64,000 nucleotides of DNA. Origin: Hyalella azteca (taxonomy: Eukaryota > Arthropoda > Malacostraca > Amphipoda > Hyalellidae). This document shows positions 26,639 through 40,268 of the stretch, piece after piece. Location: assembly GCF_000764305.2 (NCBI RefSeq), contig NW_025936604.1, positions 1-64,000 on the forward strand, read 5' to 3'. The notes below the pieces were generated by a model. That model searched no databases. It was given only the letters and a program-made list of their open reading frames with translations, and was not told the DNA's origin. Position numbers and translations under genes: made by a program. Numbering within the stretch: the stretch's first letter is position 1; the number at the start of each line of letters is the position of its first letter.

Positions 26639-26699
26639 CTGAGGGGCATACATAAATACAACTTTCCATGAAGTTAACTTCAGCCTGACGGGCTGACTT

Positions 26700-28446
26700 C
26701 TGTGTCACAAATTAGAACCTAATGTTAAAGATCTAATTCACAATTTTTATTGCAATTACTTGTCTATTGATAAGGGAAGTGCATTTCACATTTGACGTAT
26801 ACTTATTTACCTGGATGAATTAAAAGACGCGACCCATAACCGTATAACATGAAAATAAGCATAAAGGAATATGTAAATATTCGCATGCTAATCAGGAAAT
26901 ATGAGAGCAAATCACAAATGAGTCGACTGTCTAAAAGTGTAAGAATCCTCCTGCAAGAAATGATGACCTTTCAATATAATGAATAAATAGTTACAGAAAA
27001 ATATGACGTTGAAATCATTCGTACTCCTTTTTGTTTTCGCCACTGAAATTTCATATGGGTATCTATCAGAAGAACGCATTCTACTACCTGCTGCAATGTA
27101 ACTTCTGCTGCAAAATAATTGATCATCATTCCAATAGAGTGCAATAATGAACGAGCAAAATTTCCAATAAGAAGCATAAATAAATTATCTGTCAAAATTC
27201 CTGTTTTCAATGTGACCTATGTGGAACACTGGACTATACCAGTATCGAAAGAGTTGTAAACTTTTTCTACTAGGATACATGGCACTAAACTTTAATTTTT
27301 TATGTTCTTCCAGTTTGACCATAATCTACACAAAAAAATATTAACAATTAACTATTGAGACAAATTTTTCAGAAGTACCTTCTCGATTTCAACAAACAAA
27401 TTTTTTTATCCAATCATATTAAATATAATTCTCCTTTTCTTATTAAATCTTTCTTTATTATGTATTTTATTTTTCTTCATATTATATATTATCACGGTTT
27501 GCATATTTTGAGCTGAAATTTTGCCAAAGTCGACTTGAAATATGGCCAAAGCAAGGTGCAAAATTTTATTTACTTATAATTTAGTGATCGTCATGTGGGA
27601 CTGATATTAAAATTTATACATTCGTGGAATGACCCATAATTTTATGCGTATGCCATCTTGCACTTCAACAGTGGTCAAGTAAATTAAGAGCTGTCTTGTT
27701 TCCAACTTATTTCAACCCTACCAAATGATGTACAAAAAAATATACTGGCCGACAATTTATCATTTATTATTTTTCATTTATCAAGCCATTGATCATCTAT
27801 TTATTGAACTGTATTTTATTTTTTTAACCTAACCCTCATGTACACGATATGAGCACTCCGAAAGAAAATTTTTATTTAAATAAATTTCTAAATAACCTTG
27901 AGTTAAATAAAATTTGAGTCTTGAATAAGCTTTTGAAACTTAAGGATTTCATGACGAATGGTATATTCCAATTCTTCAACTTCGACATACTTGATCAAGG
28001 CGCAGGTTTTCGCCCAAGAACTAGAATTACGTTCTCGTCCCCTCAGTCCTGTAAATGATGAACAGTTCGCCGTCAGATGCTCGAGGGAATTCTGTGGCCA
28101 TTAATGAACGAAGAAAACCCTTTTATGGGCCCCCTGAGTTACGCAAGATCTTGAAGCGTTGAAGTGGATTACGAACTTTAATAGTTTATTTTACATTAAT
28201 TCCTTCCAGGTACGCGAAAATTACACTGAATAAGCTTAGAATATTTATTTGTAACATGTTTCTTGCATGAAAATACACACCTTCAGTTTTCATCCAGGTA
28301 GATATTTTGTGGACGTGAGAATGTTACATGAAAACTAAAAAACCCCATTTGGAGTGTCTTTAGTCAAATAATTTATACGTTATTTGAAAAAAAAAATCGG
28401 TCTGAGAAAAACCCACACGGATATCGAAATTCATCCAAATCGTATA
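26700..28446. other. No supported gene
   Basis: Very AT-rich. Only short frames without motifs. Confidence 0.5.
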
Positions 28447-29738
28447 CGGGGTCCGCTATGTTTATGGCAACGCAAATTTTTCATATTTCTCAATGAAACA
28501 AAAATGTGAATTAATTTTCACCTGATGAGCCAATATCCAAGAACTACCTTTACAATTCTCAAAAGTATTTATTCAATATAACCACCCCTTATATTTAATA
28601 ACGGTCTCCAACCTACGCTGGAAAGCTTCACAGGAGACTCGCAGCATTTCTTGAGGGATCAAGTCCCATTCTCGTTTCAATTTAGACTTCAAACTATTCA
28701 AAGAATCATGAGGTGTTCTGCAGACCCTACTCTCTAAAATAGCTCACACAGAAAGTCGAGAGGATTCAAATCAGGGCTTCTTGAGGGCCATTAATTTTTG
28801 CTGATGAACGCTGGGATGTGACCCTGAATCTAGTTTTGGGTCATGTTTGAACCATGTGATGGGGCAGAGTCTTATTGGAAACTCCATGGTGAGCCTCGAA
28901 GTGTTTACGGCCCCAAGGTAACAACTCAGCTTCCAAAATGTCCGAAACGGATCGCAGACTTCAATTTCACTTCTTAGGGGACAAAAACGTGGGCTAAAAC
29001 GAGGGCTTGATCTCCCAGTGGCTGTTACCTCTGCCCAAACCATCACGGACGTGGGATTTTGACGTTGCGTTACTGTTCTGGTTGCCACAGATCCATCCCG
29101 ACTCCAAACTCTATAATTTTGACGGTTATCGCTTTGTTTAATGCCAAATTTCTTCTCGTCACTAAACACCAAACAGCAAATTGGGCAGCATGCCATCCTC
29201 AATGAGATTCAAAATGCGCTGGCATCTTTCGAGCCTCATTCTTTCATGACGGTCTGTTAGTTCGTGCCTTGTTTGCATCTTGTAAGGGAAGATTTTGAGG
29301 TCATCTTTGAGGACTCTACGCATTGATATCTGACTCACTCCTGCTTCTGCAGCCAATTTTGCAGCTGAGCGACGAGGGTTTCTCCTCAACTTCTCCCTCG
29401 TGTTTTGACCAATTATTTTGTTCGGACACTTCGTTTCTTTCCTTGACCAGGTCGATTGCATGTTTCGTCAGTTTTCTTAATTTTTTTCGACGAATATGGA
29501 GCGACGAATATGGAGCTTTTTCGCAATAACTGAATTACTCTCGCCCTTTTCATGAGGGGTTCCAATTGCATTTCGATTTACTGTCGTAAGTAATGCTAAA
29601 TTTATGCACCTTGGACATCTGCAATATAAAATTGATGAATAAATGGATGATTTTAAGCTTCATAATAGAAGAAAAGCCTCCTAGAAACAAATTTATTTTC
29701 ATTGCATATATCCGTTGACATAAAAATGGTGGACCCTG
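28447..29738 (-). mobile_element. Tc1/mariner element, DD37D type, complete length
   Basis: About 1.29 kb bounded by TA on both sides (28445-28446 and 29739-29740). Terminal inverted repeats start CGGGGTCCGCTATGTTTATG on the left and CAGGGTCCACCATTTTTATG on the reverse complement of the right, and the similarity runs into GKCAACG. One transposase region fills the interior. Length, TA duplication and gene content are those of a mariner-type cut-and-paste transposon. Confidence 0.92.
28573..29571 (-). pseudogene. Mariner transposase, inactivated
   Basis: The ATG at 29571 opens a helix-turn-helix region (RRNPRRSAAKLAAEAGVSQ), continuing with SMRRVLKDDL and ERCQRILNLI. A frameshift near 29170-29200 moves the reading to LVFSDEKKFGI (first catalytic Asp) and PTSVMVWAEVTATG. 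Further frameshifts and in-frame stops follow. The second catalytic Asp survives in DSAPSH directly after a stop codon, and the third in SPDLNPLDF. The C-terminus is recognisable (PHDSLNSLKSKLKREWDLI, QRRLETVIKYKG). By comparison with intact relatives, the spacing of the last two Asp residues indicates a DD37D (maT-like) family. It cannot make active transposase. Confidence 0.88.
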
Positions 29739-30047
29739 TAATAATTCTTAACAGCGGATATCCTTCTTCATAAAATTAGTCAGAAAAGTTAACTTTTATC
29801 CAAAATGTTTATTCGATCATGAGTCATTTTCTGTGATAAAATAATGCGCCGGGGTACAATAAATTATTCCGTAGCTCGCGGTGAGGTCCACAAACACCGT
29901 ATTTTCCCTTCAACAAATTCCTAACGAGTTCTTCAGAATTCCTGCGTTGCATTAGTGAGCCCCGACTTCGAAAAACTAATTCTCTAAAAAGTTCGGGTGC
30001 GCCAAAAATTTGGGCGACTTCTCATGAACCCGTCGAAGAGTTTACAG

Positions 30048-30167
30048 CTCTTGGCGCAACCCTGTCTCGTCTGACGAGGATAAAAGCTACCACCCTCGTG
30101 ACGATCACTGCGACGACCTGCTGCTCCATCGTAACGAGCATACAAATTTGGAACTTTTGGCAGCAAG
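30048..30167 (+). CDS. Possible plus-strand exon with a hydrophobic helix
   Basis: Acceptor gtttacag, 120 bases open in phase 1 and closing in phase 1, donor GCAAG|gtcagc. The translation includes LSRLTRIKATTLVTITATTC then CSIVTSIQIWNFWQQ, which could be a membrane helix after a basic segment. A 55-bp triplicated array starts three bases after the exon end. Family unrecognised. Confidence 0.32.
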
Positions 30168-30170
30168 GTC

Positions 30171-30335
30171 AGCATAATATGCTCTCACGGTACAGCAAAC
30201 TATAATGATAAAGAGTGATAATATTAGCATAACATGCGCTCACGGTACAGCAAACTATAATGATAAAGAGTGATAATATAAGCATAACATGCGCTCACGG
30301 TACAGAAAAGTATAGTGTTAAAGACTGATAATATT
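30171..30335 (+). repeat. 55-bp tandem triplication
   Basis: Three consecutive 55-bp units at 30171, 30226 and 30281 (starting agcataacatgcgctcacgg). The third is the most diverged. Confidence 0.93.
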
Positions 30336-33300
30336 CCGTTAACTAGAATTATTTTTATTGTAAAAGTGGAACATTTCAGGATTTCAGTAAAGCTTTGCAA
30401 CTTTTCTAAAATAATTACTTTGTTTTTAATAAGACAGAAGATCAGTGAAATTTAACAAAATTTTTCGTGGAAAATAAAGAAATTGAGCGAGCATGATCAG
30501 AAAGGAAAGTTTTCAATGCGGGGGTTTCAGAATACATTAAGCTGACACGAAGTTATCCCTACTATCTTTTTGACATTTTTGCGTAAAAGTTCTGTTCTAT
30601 CCTCAACGACAGAAACCCTAAAAATTTCAAATAATAAAATAATAACTCTGAACTCATGCACGGTATTCATGTACGGTCTCTCAAGACGACTGTTAAAACG
30701 AATTACGTCTATTATTACTTGAGAATTAAGAAAACACTCATGTAATTGCATGACTCTACTTGAATAAAATCAGACTTATGTTATATAAAAAACAGTCTTA
30801 AATATTTAAATAATCAAATGTTGAGTGTTACGCGGAAGTAAATAGTTTATAAATTTTCGATGTGAATTGAACGCAATAAACGCCTTTATAAAATTGCTTT
30901 AATGAGTGTAGGAGTACTGGCCTGTAATTAATTGCTAGGATCAACAGGCCAGCTCTCCTAATGCCCGTTTTCAGCAGCTCTTCCTCTTCTAAATTATCCC
31001 CTCGAGAAAACAACTGCGCGCTGCAAGGCGACAATTTACACGCGGTGTCCGAGCGCTGCACAAACATGGCCGTAATTCCTGGCCTGAAATTTAGCAGCCA
31101 TTCTTAGGCTCGGGCTCTTTAAAAAAACTGGCCCGGGGCGCTCAGTCATGCCGTAATAATTACGAGTAATGTAGGACACCGGGTTCATATTTTTTTCATC
31201 CTCTATAAATGCTTAAATGAACTAAAATATTTCGGTAACATTTTTTGGTTGATTTGGAAGTGCGAATTTTATCATGAAATTATAGACAAGTTCTATAATC
31301 CTCCATAACAAAATTTTTTCATAAACGTTGGCATTTTTGCTTTCTGCTCGTTTAAATCACATATAGTATGTCGATAACATAACCAACAGTTCGTATGTTC
31401 ATCCATTTATGAAAAGTAATAGCCTGGAAAATTTCTAATAATTGAATTCAAATCAATTCTAGGAATTAGTAATGCTAGACAGAACTTATGTATTATGATA
31501 AATTTTTGAATATATAAAATAATATAATACAAAATTATGAGTGGTCCCACCAGCACAACTCCGAGCATCTGTTCATATGTTGCATCTAACTGAATTACTT
31601 ATGGTCATCAACATTTACACCCAAGTCTATCATATATAAGGCTCTGACGTCCTGTATATTAATATATTTAATTGCAACTTTCATTCGAAATAGAGCATAG
31701 CAGTCAGGCTCACAGGAAGCTGTGCGCACAAACTTGTTTAGGGCACATCAAGTTTGTGTCGAAGTTTGCACTTAGAGTAGGTTACTAGGGCAAGCTGTTA
31801 CCAGACCTCGAAACATGAGCTCTGAGTTTCAAGACTTCTTCGGCGCATTGCTGGAATTTACCTCGGAACACCGCGGAACATTCGCTTACAACTGTCGACA
31901 GACGTTATATTTACGAGTCTAACTTCACCTTCAAGTAAACCAATTACCGCTGTATTCAATTAAATTTGTGAACAAATTATTGGTTGATGAATGAACGCAT
32001 TCGTATTGAAGAGTTCTATGATAAGTTGAAGAGTTCTACGCGCTACGTGATTCTCAAACATTGCGTCTTTTGGTTCTTACTTTTATGGAGCCTCTCTTCC
32101 TCTTTAATATTGTAAATATCACTGAACAGAATTCATTGGCAACTCTCACTTGATATTCAGACGGTGGCCGGTCTTCAGGCGGATGCCGGTTGTGGTCATC
32201 TTTCGTCGTAACTTCGCCGCTGGCCGCACATCATCCGCGCGTGTTAACTTTAGGATCGGAATAAATGTATCCCCTCGAGCCTATATTTTTTAGCCTCCCG
32301 TCGAAAATATTGAAGATCTAGGGCCATGAAGCCATTCAAATCTCTCCAATTTTTCAGAGCAGTGAAAGCATTTCTTTTTAAATTGTTAATGGGGTCTTCT
32401 CTTCAGATTTTCTATAGTCCATCGGCACATAATTATTAGGTCAATAATTCTGAAATTATCCCTACACCTTAATAGGAATTTTCTCAATAAACTTTTAAAT
32501 CTCGTCAGGCGCCTAGTTTAAGCTATTCAATTATAATGTATCAATGCTTTTGTGGTCGTAGGCAGGCTGCGGAATTTGATCATTTTAATTTGAAAGACAA
32601 ACGACAAATTCGGCATCGAAGAGTTAATTTCTGAATACTAGCTTCTAAAAAATGACAATTTTTGAATGTATGAAGGCGGCAGTTGTTCTAGTTTGCAATT
32701 CCAGTCCGAATAAAACATCATACGTCGTCGAGATCACCGTCCCTGCACTCCTACACTGAATGTATTATTCCGTCTGTGTTTACATAAAAGATTTCTATAC
32801 GATTAACTCCATCAGTTATACAAACCGGTAGCAACGACTCCAGTCACTCATTGTTGTATGTTACAAGTGTTTACTTAGAACAAAATTGCACAGTCTGTAT
32901 AAAGAAGTCATGTATAAAAACATTCTACGTGTAATGCAGCAAGGATCTCCATGAATAAATTTAGAACAAGTCATGTGTACATGAAGAAGTCTGCAACTAG
33001 AAGGAAACGAACATTGTTCGGCATTAGACAATAAGCAGCCATTGTCACCGGTGGTCAAGCGGTGACCTCAAAATAAATGAAGCGTTTCTACAGCCATATC
33101 TTAGTCTGAATAATTGGGAATCTGACGCGAATTTCTTTTTATAATGATCGTAGATGAGGACCATATTGAGTGCTTTATGACTCCTAGCATTTAAATCTCG
33201 CTCTTGTAGGCAAGGGACTTCGCTACTTCTGTGATGCTGCTATATTTAAACTTTAGCTTTAAAATGAAAATTGCAAAATACTGTATGCGTTACTTCTGTA

Positions 33301-36300
33301 AAACAATTCAAAAAAAGATTGAAGATGAAAGCCAAGCCACACTTGCAGTCCCTGGTCGAGCGTAAAGAGCGATGAGAAGTGACAGCGTATAAAGTAAGAA
33401 TGAGTATACTTTACAGTGAACTACCTAGGTTTTCATTCCTGTAGGTAAATTTGTGTTCTACCGGTAATTTGGCTTCACTGAGTTCGTTGGTAAAATACAC
33501 CATAATTTGATCAATGGCACTGATTTCTAGCTCATAACAAGAAAACACTTTTGAAATTGGGGTCGTTTTCAGCGTTTGACGTTTCGTGCTGTAGTTTGAG
33601 GAAAGCCATATGCCGCAGGATATAAGAGACGGCTAAGTTGCTCAACGTTTCGAAGGTAAGATTAAATGAGATTTTCGATGCAGCTATCTTTGTAAATTCT
33701 TATTGATGAGTGAGAAGTTCAATACTTTTCCAAAGCAGCAATGTATTGAGGGATAGATAGTGTATTTAGGGTTAGTGTTTTTAGGATAATGCATTGAGGG
33801 TCAGAGCGTAGAAGAATGTCTCTTGTCGGAGAATGATTTGGAATCTGCGACTCTTTCTTAAAAATTTCAAATGGCGTTCGAACTCGCCAACAAAACGAAG
33901 CAAAATATGAAACGTAGGGCAATTGAGTTTTTTTATGGTGATCACTCTACCAAAAACTTGCTTATCAGTGGGAAGTTTATTTCCTTTTGATGACAAAGTT
34001 TAAAATGAAATTTGATGGAACGAGACAGCATGATGTTTGGGATGGGTATCTCTTCGTATCTTACGGTTTTAATTATTTCGACTCATCAGGAGAAAACCGG
34101 CGCAAAATATATAGGACGCAAAATATACCGGCGCAAATATCTCCAGCGGCGTAGGAGAATAACCGGCGCAAAGTTCAACAAGCCACCAAAGAACTGATGC
34201 AATTAGGATAATGATTGTTTCTGCAAGCTGTGCCTCCGCAAATGAAAGCTTTAAAATCACTTGCTGCTTCAATTTGTGTCGAGGGTAACAAATGAATTTG
34301 GTTCCAATAGCTCCAGTCCAATGTCGATGTATGGGCTTGCTTTGCCCCGTGATCACAAAAAAATACCTAAGGCGTCAAATGTGCAACGATCGTGATTTAG
34401 TTTGAAGAAGTTTGTTCTCTACTATGATGAGCAACTTGGAAGGCAATTGTAACGGACTGGCATCGCGAAGTATATGGTCACCAAGAGATTTCTCGCACGA
34501 AAAAAGGGTAGCACACTTCAGCTGTTAAATGAAAAGTAAATGTGCATGGCCCGGCAATAGCACCATGGATGAGCGCACACATTTTAGCCGGTTAGTAAAC
34601 CAGCTGAAATTTAGCGATGTTACCTATAAAAAACTGCCTTTAGGCTCATCATTGCCTGACAGCATCTGAAATAGTGCTCTGGAAAAAAATAAGTAAAATC
34701 ATTGCAGTAGCTAATAAATAATTTTCATTATTATTCACGAGCCGAGCCACCAATATCGATTATCTCAGAAGAATCATGACTATCTCTGCGCATTGCCAAT
34801 TAACCTGTTCAGTTTAGAAAGTATTGACGAGCAACTTTTTTCTTAATACAGGAATCTTTTCTTTCAATGAAAGCAACGGACTCGTTATGACGAGCCATCA
34901 ACTATATCGAGCTTGCAAAAAGAACGCGTGCAAGTATAAATCGTCTAGAGGGGATCTCGCTCTTCTTTGTGCGGTAAGACCTTTTGGCAAGCTTCCATGA
35001 ATCCTTAAAGATCTCATGGAACAACTAAAAGAGCTCCAGCCGCAAGCAAACCTTTTACGGCGAACAGTAAAAGCATGAGAATTGTTTCGGCGTCCGCACA
35101 TTTTAAATTTTTTGAGGAGCTTACTCATCTGAAACATTTAAACTAAACCACTGTGTTCGAAAGAGTCGTATTGTGGCTTTTGTTGTATCAAGAATACATG
35201 TGTGGACGTTCAGTTTTATGGGCAACGAGACGAATTTCTGGAGTTTCTCAAATGACTCCAACACTTTGAATGCTCGTCTCTGATTTAAGTAAAACTTTTC
35301 TCCGCATCTCACGACCACCGCGTAAAGTTCAGGCTTCTCGATAAAATCTTACGCGGTGGACTTTTGAAGAGAATCACTTCAAGTTAGTGAATCTTTTTCT
35401 ACTGCTTCACAACCCTTAAAAACAAGCTGAATGTTTTAAATTTTAAGAAACAACATCTCCTGGAGAATGCTAAGAAATAAACTAGATTCATTTTATACTA
35501 AATGGCAGAATGATCATACTCAAGCCTGTAAATGCCCAAAATATCTTTCTTCTCTCGCAAGTCACTGAAAAAATTCAGAAAAAAACTCTCTCGCAAGTGA
35601 AAATGAAAATTTCATTTTAATTTTCAGATATTATTACTTTTACTTTTTCTTATTAAGTGAAGGAAGCTATGGCCGAATATTATAGACAATATTAAAACTT
35701 TATCCTACTAATACACTTACAGCCTTGATATATTGCATCAATAGTAAACGGTCGCAAGCTTTAAAGCTTCCTATGAAACTCTAAAACTATGAAAATTTGT
35801 GAAAATCCATCAAATGACCAGAAAATGCAATTGAATTTATGGCATCTAATTTATTTTGTTGTTCATTTAAGTTAGCCGATCGCATCTATTTGATGGTGGA
35901 GGCTGGACCCAAGGCGCAAGTTCTTGGCCACCAAAGCTGAATGAGCCTACGAGCGGCACGAAACAATTGATGAACGCGGCAAATTATCGGGCGCAATACC
36001 TGCAATCGCCCTTGCAGTTCAGCGGAATTTGTTTCAAACATGCGGTCAATACTTTTGAACGATAAATGCTATTTAGAATTAACACTTAGATACCAGCAGT
36101 AGGTATAGTAGTTTGATTCCTGTGAGGCTCAGAATATGTGTTGAGAAAGAGAAATAGTTTCTGTTCTTACTTGGATGCGAAATTGAAGGCATAATATTCA
36201 GCTAACTTCATAATATAATCTTCAGCTTGATAATAAATTATCTGTCACCAACAAACCTTGAGCTGACTGCTAAGTAGGTTTGAACTCATTGCTGAGTCCA

Positions 36301-39300
36301 GTTTGACAATAAGCAGCATTGTGCGCGATCGAGACGACGATAAAATTTTGGACTCGTTCATCAACTATAATTAGTCATTATTCCAATATCTCTTTTCTCA
36401 AAATTTAAAACTTTCTTTTTGAAAATACCAGTTAAACCAAATTTTCTTATGATATCTAAGCATTGAAATGTTGTGAACGATTCTAAGAAGACGAATTTCA
36501 AATGTGATTCGCTCGCAGAGAAAATAATTTCAGGCGTCAGACATAACAAACTAGACTAAAAAGCGCATAAATTTGCCCTCTTAGCAGAGTGAGCTTTCAC
36601 CTAAAAAATGGGAAGTGACTATAAAAAAATCACAGATTAAATTCAAGGGATTTTTCGATGTTTCAATTACTAGGGATCGTCATAAATTTGTTCATTTAAT
36701 TATATCTTCCATTTAGAGTTCGCATTCCTACTGGCATTGGCCGTAACATTAAGCGAGCTTTTATTGAACAAAATGTTGCAATAATAATATACTGTAAATA
36801 ACCTATGTGTTTTCTATTAGTATTCAAACGAATCTCCCAAATTAATAATAGATATGGGTACAATTTGAGAAGAGATATCATGGTAGTAATGAGAATATTA
36901 GTCCAATCCCACAAGGTCGAGAATTAGTTAGCTAATTAATGTTATTAATCTTTGGTAATAAATTCAAACTGCATAAATCATTCAACTCGAGCGGAAACCA
37001 CTATTCGTTGAATCTTTAACTTAGTTTTTGTTCTCTACTCTCACAAAAAACGTGAATTCCAACTGTAAAAGAAAAACTTTTTTGAGGAAACTTAAATATT
37101 CATTGATTTCATGAAATTTGCACTTTCGCCGAAAATTTTTTTCTTAGTAAGTTGAAATTTAAGTTTATTTATCAAGAACATCTTAACAAGTCTAATATTT
37201 AGCCTAAAATTTTGTAATTATTTCTTTTAGTTTCATTAATCCTCGAATTCTACTTGTATATATATTCCTATTTACTATATTATTTTACTTTGGTTTTCAT
37301 GTTATGACCTTACATTCTTTACTAACAATGAGATAAACGACAATTCCAACAGCTGTAATCTTGCGGGTATAAAAATTGTATGAGAGATCCAAGTTATACT
37401 TAGTCAGGTTATACGATAGCAAAAATAAAATAATTCAGCCTAATCGTGCCTTACCTGAAGGCTGAAGCTTTCCGCAATTTTTCGACTGGGAAATTATCTC
37501 CACCAATATTGTTAATACAATTTGAAAGGCTGTAACTTGAAAACTTTGGGATAGCGTGACAGAAACCGATGAATAAAAAGGTTTAGATACATCAAATTTA
37601 AGTACTCGTAAATAATTACCCAAAACATTTCACGCATCAAAACTCAAACTACATGCGCCTGTACTATTGGCTCCTTTTTGCACTAATTCAAGATACTATA
37701 CATCATCTCTTACCCGGCAAAGCGCTCAGCAGATTAATATCGAATTGAAAACTTTTTGCATGTGCACAAGATACTGAAATATTCGGCGCAATACCCGTAG
37801 AGTTAGTTGTTAAATTCAGGATATTTCGTTGCAATTTTATTTTCATCGATTCCAAGCAGAATACCAGTAAAGATGAAACAATTAGGTTTGTCTCTTTTAT
37901 TTGGAATTATCAAGAGAGGACGAAGTACACTAAGGCTGTACACTAAGTACAGACGAAGTACACTAGGGCTGGACAAGGAAGGATTCTGACAGCGTTGCTT
38001 GTAGAACTTTATAGTTGGCAAGTATAGGTCTTGTTTTCCGCAACGCATCTTCCTCAAACTGGAGCTTACGAGCTCGTTTGCAATCCATATACAATAGAAT
38101 GCTCTACTTACATCACGTATTTTTTTAACACTTCTCATTAACTTCACTTCTTGTTTGTCTGTTTGTCTGCTACATATCTTATAATCGATTTTTAACACAC
38201 TTCTACTTCTCCAATCGATCTGAAATTTTGCAGACTTGCGTAAAGTCGGAGACAATGGATGAATCAATTGACAGAATATGTAATTTTGAAAATTTAATTT
38301 CTTTTGTGTATTAAAATAATTAAAAAATTATTTTTTTAAATATTCGAATTAAAATTAGAAATTCATTGTAAATGTTTTACATTGGAGACACTGGATTTTT
38401 TAGAAGTGTTATCTTTAAAAATTAATTTTTAAACGTATATTATTACTTTTAATTACTAGGTATATGTACTGTAAATCGTGACTTTTTATTCCATTTGCAC
38501 CCCAAAAATATTTGAGAGCCTTTGCGCGTATTGTTGAAATATCTATTCTCAGCGTGACTCTGTTAGTGCAAATAGAAGGGAAAGTTCTACCAGAGTATAA
38601 GCTGGGCGAATTTTTTTTAATGAAGCAAGATAAAAATAAATGTATTTAATGCAATTACTGATGTTCACCATTCGTGAAGAATTGAGTACGCTTTTATGAA
38701 AGAATTTAAATGACTCGGTTGTTGGTTGACGACTGAGTCTGGTCAACAAGGAAGACTCTTTAAGAAGAAGTCAACGACTAATTCTTCTTAAATCAATCAT
38801 TTATTTCCTGCAAGGAGTAAAAGCAATCATGTGTTGCATGGCCACCCCTTCTCACGAAACGCTTTCACATGCTTCATGCTTTCCACGTCAAGTTGTGGAC
38901 GGTAGTGGCGGCATAGAAATTAAAGCTTCAATCAGAAAATTATCGAGTCATGTATTGTCTAAACAATGACACACTTTTTAGCCTACAGCATTAGTACAGA
39001 GCGGACGTAGCACTGATACGCCTTATAATGCTGGGCCGAACTGCACCAAAACAATTTATTCATTCCGCACAAAATTTTTGCAAATTGTATGTTAAACTCG
39101 CTATATGTACAATAATATCACATTAAATCATTTTTTCTCCACAAAATTGAGTATCAACAATTACAAAATTAAACTAATCGTAGATTATTCGGCCTGAAAG
39201 TTGATGGATTTAAATATTTTTATATAAGTAATAAGATTTTTAAGATGCTCTTCTCTACCTCACATTTATAAAGATAATTAAAATATTTAAATTTTACATT

Positions 39301-39747
39301 ATATACAAGGAATTTAAAACCGAGAAACTGTTTATCCTAGAGTGGCGCAGCATGGAGGAAAGAGGTTTCGAACAGGAAATCTACTTATGCATCCCCCTCA
39401 TTCAGCTGTTAGAATTCTTGTAGAGCAATGCGCAGTCACTGTTTCCGATAACACTTCAGAATTTTAGAGTCCCTTAATATTTCCAAACAGAAGCTTAGCT
39501 TAAATGCCACACTCAGTTGTTATCTCCTTGAGATTGTAAACAGATAGGCCAGTATTGCTGTGCTTTTTAGGTTAACTTGTCTTACATTTTGTAAATTTTA
39601 GGTTTAAGTGTCTCCCGTGAATTTATTATTATTAACTGATAGTTCTTCCTTCTAGGATTGTCGACCTGAAACGTTCTCCTCTAAAAAGACAAGGTGAATT
39701 CCTGTCTTCTTGATGATTTGCAACTAAGCAATCAAGTGATTTTAGTT
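30336..39747. other. Long gene-poor interval
   Basis: No splice-supported exon. The 33.7-35.3 kb part has an unusual density of medium minus-strand frames (33996-33719, 34356-34069, 35137-34898, 35318-35121) that may be remnants of an old insertion, with no recognised motif. A short accggcgcaaa repeat lies at 34098-34170. A 32-codon frame at 36037-35880, preceded by gattgcag, could be a terminal exon but is weak. Confidence 0.4.
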
Positions 39748-39951
39748 GATTATATATCCATCACATCATAGTGATGGTGATTATATACTCATCACATGAG
39801 AGTGATGGTGATTATATATCCATCACATCATAGTGATGGTGATTATATACCCATCACATGACAGTGATGGTGATTATATACCCATCACATGACAGTGATG
39901 GTGATTATATACTCATCACATGACAGTGATGGTGATTATATACTCAAAGGA
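39748..39951 (+). repeat. 31-bp minisatellite with internal dyad
   Basis: Six full copies of a 31-bp unit at 39748, 39779, 39810, 39841, 39872 and 39903, plus a partial at 39934. The unit contains the inverted pair atcacat / gtgat and variants catcat, catgag and catgac. It abuts the 18-bp array. Confidence 0.92.
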
Positions 39952-39953
39952 CC

Positions 39954-40268
39954 AAACTGCTGAGCAGGACCCAACTGCTGAGCAGGACCCAACTGCTGAG
40001 CAGGACCCAACTGCTGAGAAAAACCCTATTGCTGATAAGGCCCCAACTGCTGAGCAGGACCCAACTGCTGATCAGGACTCAACTGCTGAGCAGGACCCGA
40101 CTGCTGAGCAGGACCCAACTGTTGAGGAGAACCCTATTGCTGAGCAGGACCCAACTGCTGAGCAGGACCCAATTGCTGAGAAGAACCCTATTGCTGAGCA
40201 GGACCCAACTGCTGAGCAGGACCCAACTGCTGAGAAGGACCCAGCTACCCAGCAGGACCCAGCATCAC
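39954..40268 (-). repeat. 18-bp minisatellite starting at exon C donor
   Basis: About seventeen 18-bp units (minus strand gctcagcagttgggtcct). The exon C junction GCTCAG|gtgatgctgggtcct resembles the unit with a 3-base length difference. On the plus strand the array reads as a spurious open frame. Confidence 0.88.
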
